Positions 1 through 5,370 of a stretch of 5,370 nucleotides of DNA are shown one piece after another (the first letter of the stretch is position 1; each line of letters starts with the position of its first letter). The stretch is from an uncultured Acidobacteriota bacterium (GTDB lineage: Bacteria; Acidobacteriota; Blastocatellia; RBC074), in the NCBI GenBank assembly GCA_937967285.1, contig CALBSU010000586.1:1-5370 (forward strand), given 5' to 3'. The notes beneath the pieces are model-generated. The model did not search any database. It saw only the letters and a list, made by a program, of their open reading frames with translations, and was not told the DNA's origin. Made by a program: the position numbers and the translations under genes.

Positions 1-644
1 GGATCGCGGCATCGCGCGGTCACAGCGTCGTCGCGCGCTTCGACATCGACAACAACATCGACGCCTCCGGCCTGACTGCTGAGAACCTGGCTGGAGTCGA
101 CGTCGCGATCGAGTTTTCAGTTCCGGAGACTGTCATCCCCAACCTGCGCAGGCTGATCGAGCTGCAGGTGCCGACGGTCGTCGGGACGACGGGCTGGTAC
201 GATCGTATCGATGAGATTCGCACGCTGGTGCAGGCCAAAAATGCCGCGCTGGTCTACGGTGCAAATTTTTCCATCGGCATGAACCTCTTTCTCAGGCTGA
301 TCAGCCAGGCGGCCGAACTGTTCGCCCGGTACCCGGAATACGATCCGTTCCTGATCGAACAGCATCACCGGTTCAAGAAGGATGCGCCGTCGGGCACGGC
401 GCTGGCGATCGCCGGCAGGATGCGGGCGGCATACGGCGAGCGGACTCCGAACGCGGTCAGCGTCCGCGCCGGCCACATTCCCGGCATCCACGAGGTCGGT
501 TTCGACTCCGAAGCGGATACCGTCACGCTGACGCACAACGCGCGCAACCGCGAAGGATTCGCCGCCGGCGCCGTTGTGGCGGCGGAACTGATCCGCGACA
601 AAAAAGGTTTTTACGAATTCCCCGAACTGTTGTTTTCTGAATGA
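1..644 (+). CDS. dapB: 4-hydroxy-tetrahydrodipicolinate reductase (DapB), N-terminus missing
   Basis: The reading frame is open from base 3 (213 codons visible) and stops at TGA 642-644. DapB is the cytoplasmic NAD(P)H-dependent enzyme that reduces the DapA product to tetrahydrodipicolinate in diaminopimelate/lysine synthesis. Visible residues include AIEFSVPE, the cofactor-site GTTGW (about 61-65), NFSIGMN, then the catalytic segment EQHHRFKKDAPSGTA (about 119-133). There the His pair (121/122, codons 363-368) and Lys 125 (375-377) match E. coli His159/His160/Lys163. A C-terminal GIHEVGF...HNARNREGFAAGA block completes the substrate domain. The window begins inside the Rossmann fold: the first strand and the glycine-rich GxxGxMG loop lie upstream, and I estimate about 20 residues are lost. 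It sits 30 bp before dapA on the same strand, so the two are probably co-transcribed. Identification is firm; the start cannot be given. Confidence 0.96.
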   Translation, partial: IAASRGHSVVARFDIDNNIDASGLTAENLAGVDVAIEFSVPETVIPNLRRLIELQVPTVVGTTGWYDRIDEIRTLVQAKNAALVYGANFSIGMNLFLRLISQAAELFARYPEYDPFLIEQHHRFKKDAPSGTALAIAGRMRAAYGERTPNAVSVRAGHIPGIHEVGFDSEADTVTLTHNARNREGFAAGAVVAAELIRDKKGFYEFPELLFSE

Positions 645-663
645 AGAGCAACGATCGAAAAAT

Positions 664-669
664 GAGGAG
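664..669 (+). promoter_or_regulatory. Shine-Dalgarno of dapA
   Basis: GAGGAG lies 5 nt before the ATG at 675, in the 30-bp dapB-dapA gap. It fixes the dapA start and is the clearest ribosome binding site on the plus strand. The gap has no room for a separate terminator and promoter, which supports a dapB-dapA transcript. Confidence 0.75.
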
Positions 670-674
670 AGAAA

Positions 675-1583
675 ATGGCAAATCTTGATCAACTTCGCGG
701 GTGCGGGACGGCGCTGGTCACTCCGTTTCGCCCGGACGAATCGATAGATGAAGCGGCGCTCAGGCGACTGATCGAATATCAGATCGAAGGCGGAGTCGAT
801 TTTCTGGTCGCCTGCGGAACTACCGGCGAGAGCGTAACGCTGACCGAGGACGAGCAGGCACGCGTGGTCGAACTGACGATCGAGGCCGCGGCGGGCCGCG
901 TCCCGGTGGTCGCCGGCGCAGGCGGATACAACACCCGGGAAGTGATCGAAAAGATCGAACGCTACGCCGAACTCGGCGCCGACGCGATCCTCTCGGTCAC
1001 CCCCTACTACAACAAACCCACGCAGGAAGGGCTTTACCAGCATTACCGTGCAATATCGGAATCGAGCGCCCTGCCGATCATCCTCTACAACGTTCCCGGG
1101 CGGACCGGATGCAATCTCGAGCCGGCGCTGGTCGCTCGCCTGGCGAAGTTCGACAATGTCATCGGGATCAAGGAGGCTTCAGGCAACATCTCACAGATCG
1201 GCGAGATCTCCTCGCTCGTCGACGAGTCGTTCCTGATCTTCGCCGGCGACGACAGCGTGGTGCTGCCGGTGGCTGCGCTCGGCGGAGTCGGCGTGATCTC
1301 GGTCGCCTCGAATTTTCTGCCGCGCGAAGTCAGCCGCCTGACTCACGCCAGCGTCGACGGCAGGCTGGAGGAGGCTCGCGCGCTCTACCGCCAGTTGACG
1401 CCCGTCTTCAAGGCGATGTTCATCGAGAGCAATCCCGGACCCGTCAAGGCCGCACTCTCGATGATCGGCCTGATCGAAGAGGTCTATCGCCTGCCGATGG
1501 TTCCGCTCTCCGCGGCCAATCGCGCGACGCTCGAATCGGTCATCTCAAAAAGTACAAAGTATAAAGTACAAAGTACAAAGTGA
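675..1583 (+). CDS. dapA: 4-hydroxy-tetrahydrodipicolinate synthase (DapA)
   Basis: Complete 302-aa class I aldolase-type TIM barrel that condenses pyruvate with L-aspartate-4-semialdehyde, the committed step of diaminopimelate/lysine synthesis in the cytoplasm. All expected active-site residues are present at a constant +5 offset from E. coli DapA: Thr49-Thr50 in GTTGES, Tyr112 in TPYYNKPTQEG, Tyr138 and Arg143 in YNVPGRTG, and the Schiff-base Lys166 (codon 1170-1172) in GIKEASG. This complete set favours DapA over N-acetylneuraminate lyase or other family members. The ATG at 675 is supported by a Shine-Dalgarno. E. coli DapA has 292 residues; part of the excess here is the Lys/Ser/Thr-rich C-terminal tail (about 291-302, SKSTKYKVQSTK), which is encoded by a tandem heptamer and looks acquired. 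It follows dapB by 30 bp and converges on modC with a 12-bp gap. Confidence 0.97.
   Translation: MANLDQLRGCGTALVTPFRPDESIDEAALRRLIEYQIEGGVDFLVACGTTGESVTLTEDEQARVVELTIEAAAGRVPVVAGAGGYNTREVIEKIERYAELGADAILSVTPYYNKPTQEGLYQHYRAISESSALPIILYNVPGRTGCNLEPALVARLAKFDNVIGIKEASGNISQIGEISSLVDESFLIFAGDDSVVLPVAALGGVGVISVASNFLPREVSRLTHASVDGRLEEARALYRQLTPVFKAMFIESNPGPVKAALSMIGLIEEVYRLPMVPLSAANRATLESVISKSTKYKVQSTK
1546..1583 (+). repeat. Tandem heptamer TACAAAG at the 3' end of dapA
   Basis: Four contiguous 7-mers occupy 1553-1580: TACAAAG, TATAAAG, TACAAAG, TACAAAG. A degenerate unit (CAAAAAG, 1546-1552) precedes them and the dapA stop TGA follows immediately (1581-1583). The array is A+T-rich against its G+C-rich surroundings and encodes the last dozen residues of DapA. 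Because 7 is not a multiple of 3, successive units are read in different frames. Loss or gain of a unit would change the tail and could move the stop. Confidence 0.85.
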
Positions 1584-1595
1584 TCGCCTGCTGCC

Positions 1596-2672
1596 TCACC
1601 TCGCGATTGTCGTGCCGGCGACGATCACTCCATCTTCCTTGATACGCAGGCAGATGGTGGATCCGGGACGCAGGGTTTCGACTTTTCCGATCGCGACATC
1701 GAGCTCACAGCCATTCGCAAGGCGCACCGTCAGACGATGGTGCGTCGTCGAATGGCGGAGCGAGATCACCGTCCCGGGCACCGTCCCGTCCGAATCCGAG
1801 CAGCGCGATGAATCCGTCAGTTCGATTTCAGTCGGCAGGATGTAACCGGACACAGTCTCTCCGGACAGTTCCCTGTTGACTGCCATCCTGAGCCCTTTCC
1901 AGTCAATCAGCGAACATCCCTTCGACGCTTCGACGACCCTGGCCTGAAAAATATTCGGCAGCCCGAGGATCTCCATGACATCGGTGTTTCGCGGAGACCG
2001 GAAGATCTCATCGATCGTTCCGACCTGCTCGATCCGGCCATGATGGATGATCGCCAGACGATTGCCGACCGTCAGGGCGTCTTCGAGATTGTGCGTGACG
2101 TATAGAACCACGAGCCCCGTCCGGGACTGAAGAGCGCGCAGTTCGTCGTGGAGTCGCTGCCGGATGGACTGATCGAGAGCCGAAAACGGCTCGTCGAGAA
2201 GGAGCACTTTCGATTCGGCAGCCAGGGCGCGGGCAATCGCTACGCGCTGCTGCTGCCCGCCCGACAATTCGTGCGGATAACGGCCGGCCAGATCGTCGAG
2301 ATTCATCTGGCGAAGCAGTTCGAGCGCACGACCGCCCGCATCATCCCCTTTAAGCGGATAGGCGACGTTCTGCAGCGCGGTCATGTGAGGGAAGAGGGCA
2401 TAGTGCTGAAAGACGTATCCGATATGCCGCAACCTGGCCGGCAGGTTGACCGTCTCTTCCCGCTCACGGCTCCGGAAAAGCGTCGTGCCGTCGAACAGTA
2501 TCTCTCCCCGATCCGGCGTGATAAGGCCGGCGATCGCGTTGAGCGTCTGCGTCTTCCCTGCCCCGGAAGGTCCGAAGAGGACCAGGATCTCGGATTCGAG
2601 CGAGAGGTTGACCCGAAGATTGAAATTCGAGAGCCTCTTTTCGATGTCGATCTGGAGACGCGGAGAGTGCAT
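1596..2672 (-). CDS. modC: Molybdate ABC transporter ATP-binding protein (ModC)
   Basis: 358-aa ATPase that powers the ModB channel on the cytoplasmic side of the membrane. The nucleotide-binding domain has Walker A GPSGAGKT (34-41), Q-loop Gln89, signature LSGGQQQR (136-143), Walker B VLLLDE with catalytic Glu161, D-loop SALD (164-167) and switch His194. After about residue 240 comes a C-terminal regulatory part; roughly 295-356 (GTVISLRHS...LRIKEDGVIVA) looks like a TOBE/Mop domain, which in ModC proteins can bind oxyanion. The NIFQARV segment at about 240 is typical of the ModC group. The ATG at 2672 opens 13 bp after the modB stop and lacks a Shine-Dalgarno; the bases just before it (TTCTCCT) are even anti-Shine-Dalgarno-like, so translation probably depends on coupling to modB. 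The gene is last in modABC and ends 12 bp from the dapA stop. By sequence alone, sulfate- or tungstate-type use is not excluded, but neighbours ModA and ModB favour molybdate. Confidence 0.93.
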   Translation of the reverse strand: MHSPRLQIDIEKRLSNFNLRVNLSLESEILVLFGPSGAGKTQTLNAIAGLITPDRGEILFDGTTLFRSREREETVNLPARLRHIGYVFQHYALFPHMTALQNVAYPLKGDDAGGRALELLRQMNLDDLAGRYPHELSGGQQQRVAIARALAAESKVLLLDEPFSALDQSIRQRLHDELRALQSRTGLVVLYVTHNLEDALTVGNRLAIIHHGRIEQVGTIDEIFRSPRNTDVMEILGLPNIFQARVVEASKGCSLIDWKGLRMAVNRELSGETVSGYILPTEIELTDSSRCSDSDGTVPGTVISLRHSTTHHRLTVRLANGCELDVAIGKVETLRPGSTICLRIKEDGVIVAGTTIAR

Positions 2673-2685
2673 AGGAGAAGTTCCG

Positions 2686-3336
2686 TCACCGGCCGTTTCT
2701 GCCGTTCTCGAGCCGGCGAACCGCCCAAAGACCGATAAAGGCCATGACGGTCATGATCAGGACCATGCGGTTGGCCATCTCGTAACGCCGGCTCTGGACT
2801 GCATCGTAGATGGCGAGCGGAAGCGTCTGGGTCCGGCCCGGAATGTTTCCGGCGATCATCAGCGTGGCTCCGAATTCGCCGAGGGCCCGCGCTCCGCCGA
2901 GGATAAGCCCCGCGAGCAGCCCGCGCCGGGCCAGAGGCAGCGTTATTCGTCGAAGCAGTTCCAGTTCGCCCGATCCGAGCGTCCGCGCCGCGTTCTCGAT
3001 CACAGGATCGATGCCGGCGATCGCCGCCCGCGAAGCCTGAACCATCAACGGCAGGCCGACAACCGCCGAAGCGATCGCCGCCGCGGGCCACGTGAACAGT
3101 ATCTGAACGTGAAACCATTCGACCAGCGGGCTGTTTCGTCCCAGCGCCAGCAGCAGGTAATAACCGACGACGCTCGGAGGCAGCACCAGCGGCAGGTTGA
3201 TCAGGGTCTCGACGACGACTTTACCTCTGAACTGAAAACGCGCCAGCAGCAGAGCGATCAGCAGTCCGAAAACAAATAACACGCCGGTCGCGACCAGCGT
3301 CACCTGAATCGACAGCCTGACCGCGTCCCAGTTCAT
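2686..3336 (-). CDS. modB: Molybdate ABC transporter permease (ModB)
   Basis: 216-aa inner-membrane permease, the usual length for ModB. Hydrophobic segments lie at about 10-32, 45-65, 82-101, 139-160 and 190-206. The cytoplasmic EAA loop that contacts ModC is at about 114-134 (ENAARTLGSGELELLRRITLP, Gly121 in place). The following ARALGEFGATLMIAGN (149-164) and PGRTQTLPLAIY (166-177) are hallmark ModB segments and distinguish it from CysT/CysW sulfate permeases. The start ATG overlaps the modA stop as ATGA (3333-3336), indicating translational coupling, and a strong Shine-Dalgarno lies inside the modA 3' end. modC follows after 13 bp. The start is well supported by overlap, Shine-Dalgarno and length. 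Confidence 0.95.
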   Translation of the reverse strand: MNWDAVRLSIQVTLVATGVLFVFGLLIALLLARFQFRGKVVVETLINLPLVLPPSVVGYYLLLALGRNSPLVEWFHVQILFTWPAAAIASAVVGLPLMVQASRAAIAGIDPVIENAARTLGSGELELLRRITLPLARRGLLAGLILGGARALGEFGATLMIAGNIPGRTQTLPLAIYDAVQSRRYEMANRMVLIMTVMAFIGLWAVRRLENGRNGR

Positions 3337-4121
3337 TTCGCCGGCCCCTCCCCGGGAAGGACGAATCCGTACTGTCGCATGATCGGCCGGCCTTTCGGTC
3401 CATTCAGAAAATCCGCGAAAGCTCTGGCCTGAGTCTCGTTCCGCGCGCCTCTGATGACGGCCAGCGCCTGATCGAGCGGCTTATGCAGATCGGCCGGGAT
3501 GAGCGTCCAACTACCGTCGCTGCCGACGCACAGCGACAGCGCGACGATCGCCGCTTCGACATTTCCCGTCTCGGCAAACTGCATCGTCTGGCGGACGTTC
3601 TCTCCGAAGACCAGCCGGTCCCTGATCTCCTCCCAGACCCCGGCTGAAATCAGCGCTTCGCGAGCCGCTATTCCGTATGGCGCATGATCCGGATTGGCGA
3701 TCGCTATCCGCCTGATCGCCGGATCCGTCAGATCTTCGATCCGCTCCGGCTTGATGCGGCTGTCGGAGCGCGTCCAGATGGCGATTCGCCCCTGCGCATA
3801 CAGCTTTTTGGTGTCCGGCAGGATGAGCCCCTTCTTCTCCAGCTCGTCGACGAATGCGACATTGGCCGCGGCGAACAGATCTATCGGCGCTCCCTGCTCG
3901 ATCTGCTGCGCGAGCTGCCCGGTCGAGCCGAAATTGAAACTGACCCTCGAACCGGTCTCCTTCTCAAACAACCGTCCGATCACCTCGAAGGCGACCATCA
4001 GATCCGATGCGGCCGCAACCATCAGAGTCCGATCTTTCGGCTCTTCAGTCCGGCATCCCGGCAGTGAAACCGCCAGCATTATTACAATCAGCAACCGCGG
4101 CAAAAGCGAAGACCTGTTCAT
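3333..4121 (-). CDS. modA: Molybdate ABC transporter substrate-binding protein (ModA), probable lipoprotein
   Basis: 262 aa from the preferred start at 4121. ModA captures molybdate (or tungstate) outside the inner membrane and delivers it to ModB. A signal peptide is clear: basic start MNRSSLLPR, hydrophobic core LLIVIMLAVSL, then LPGC with Cys23 as likely lipid anchor (Pro at -2 is not the consensus residue). The mature protein shows AAASDLMVAF (Ser39), FGSTGQLAQQIEQGAPIDLFAAA (Ser66) and AAIVALSL. The two Ser correspond to oxyanion-binding Ser12 and Ser39 of mature E. coli ModA. Where E. coli has the ligand Tyr (Tyr170), this protein seems to have Gln (LDQALAVI). A GTG at 4166 would add 15 residues, but it falls inside the inverted repeat and would displace the signal peptide, so I reject it. 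No convincing Shine-Dalgarno precedes either start. It overlaps modB by 4 bp. Confidence 0.93.
   Translation of the reverse strand: MNRSSLLPRLLIVIMLAVSLPGCRTEEPKDRTLMVAAASDLMVAFEVIGRLFEKETGSRVSFNFGSTGQLAQQIEQGAPIDLFAAANVAFVDELEKKGLILPDTKKLYAQGRIAIWTRSDSRIKPERIEDLTDPAIRRIAIANPDHAPYGIAAREALISAGVWEEIRDRLVFGENVRQTMQFAETGNVEAAIVALSLCVGSDGSWTLIPADLHKPLDQALAVIRGARNETQARAFADFLNGPKGRPIMRQYGFVLPGEGPAK
3345..3353 (-). promoter_or_regulatory. Shine-Dalgarno of modB
   Basis: On the minus strand this reads GGGGAGGGG, with the GGAGG core at 3351-3347, about 10 nt before the modB ATG at 3336. It lies within the last codons of modA, where it encodes Gly-Glu-Gly-Pro. With the ATGA overlap it decides the modB start. 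Neither modA nor modC has a comparable site. Confidence 0.65.
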
Positions 4122-4140
4122 TTTCAATCTGCGAGAGGTC

Positions 4141-4234
4141 AAAAAAATATCATCCACCAAGAACACGAAGGATCATAAAGAAAAGAATCAATGGACGCCT
4201 GATTTCCCTTTGTGAATCTTCGTGCTCTTTGTGG
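4141..4234 (-). terminator. Possible intrinsic terminator of the thiolase transcript
   Basis: Read on the minus strand, the inverted repeat begins 6 nt after the thiolase stop. It can form a long stem (22 Watson-Crick pairs plus one G-U over 27 positions) and is followed, after 6 nt (ATGATA), by seven T residues (4147-4141). The other strand has no such T run, so polarity fits termination of the thiolase gene before modA. Against it: the loop is long (27 nt), the stem has four mismatches, and the T run does not abut the stem. This is a dispersed repeat that may only double as a terminator. Confidence 0.4.
4154..4234. repeat. Imperfect inverted repeat in the thiolase-modA gap
   Basis: The left arm 4154-4180 and right arm 4208-4234 (27 nt each, 27-nt spacer) are reverse complements at 22 of 27 positions. 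Each arm consists of three degenerate 7-mers. Left: CACCAAG 4155-4161, CACGAAG 4164-4170, CATAAAG 4174-4180. Right, read on the minus strand: CACAAAG 4233-4227, CACGAAG 4224-4218, CACAAAG 4214-4208. Unit starts are spaced 9 then 10 nt in both arms, so the symmetry is exact. The element fills most of the 118-bp gap 4122-4239. I recall similar CACCAAG/CACGAAG/CACAAAG palindromic repeats dispersed in intergenic regions of many environmental bacteria; this was not checked. Apart from this element and the T run next to it, I see no convincing promoter or riboswitch in the gap. Confidence 0.85.
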
Positions 4235-4239
4235 ATCAA

Positions 4240-5370
<1,131 letters not shown>

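Noticed and set aside
117..1043. 308-codon minus-strand open frame opposite dapB and dapA
   Set aside because: It lies wholly antisense to two firmly identified enzymes, spans their junction, is rich in Arg/Asp/Gly as expected of a G+C-rich shadow frame, and shows no recognisable family motif.
1546..1583. CRISPR-like array
   Set aside because: The units are only 7 bp and directly abutting, without spacers, so this is a simple tandem repeat.
2381..3279. Long open frames on both strands across the modB-modC junction
   Set aside because: They overlap modB and modC in other frames, have Arg/Ser-rich low-information sequence and no ribosome binding site or domain that I recognise.
4164..4166. 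GTG at 4166 as an upstream modA start
   Set aside because: It lies within the left arm of the inverted repeat and would put 15 non-signal residues before a clean signal peptide that starts at the ATG at 4121.
4172..4177. TATGAT on the minus strand as a -10 box for modABC
   Set aside because: There is no acceptable -35 hexamer at 16-18 nt, and the hexamer is part of a repeat arm, so the match is probably incidental.
4122..4239. Molybdenum-cofactor riboswitch or ModE operator before modA
   Set aside because: The leader is short and mostly taken up by the inverted repeat. I see no multi-stem aptamer layout and no ModE-type palindrome that I could defend.

Overview
This is a G+C-rich (about 60 % by eye), densely packed bacterial chromosomal segment with six protein-coding genes, two of them cut by the window edges. 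The gene content is housekeeping or transport metabolism. No phage, transposase, CRISPR or RNA gene was found. The lineage cannot be fixed from these genes. My weak inference is an environmental bacterium with many short dispersed repeats, of the kind I associate with Acidobacteriota and similar soil or sediment phyla.

Left part (1-1583, + strand): the 3' part of dapB (4-hydroxy-tetrahydrodipicolinate reductase) is followed 30 bp later by a complete dapA (4-hydroxy-tetrahydrodipicolinate synthase). These are consecutive steps of the diaminopimelate/lysine pathway: DapA condenses pyruvate with aspartate semialdehyde and DapB reduces the product. The last codons of dapA lie inside a short tandem 7-bp repeat, which appears to have given the protein an extra C-terminal tail.

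Middle part (1596-4121, - strand): a compact modABC operon encodes a molybdate-type ABC importer: lipoprotein-like binding protein ModA, permease ModB and ATPase ModC with a C-terminal TOBE-like domain. It is transcribed toward dapA. modA and modB overlap by 4 bp, modB and modC are 13 bp apart, and modC converges on dapA with only 12 bp between the stop codons.

The 118-bp gap 4122-4239 is conspicuously A+T-richer. It is mostly filled by an imperfect inverted repeat (arms 4154-4180 and 4208-4234) built from three degenerate 7-mers per arm. Read on the minus strand it is followed by seven T residues, so it may also terminate the upstream thiolase transcript.

Right part (4240-5370, - strand): most of a thiolase (acetyl-CoA acetyltransferase or 3-ketoacyl-CoA thiolase), with its N-terminus beyond the window. 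It carries both catalytic cysteines and the catalytic histidine.

No undescribed multi-gene system is visible. The least ordinary material is the two short-repeat loci, whose 7-mers resemble each other.
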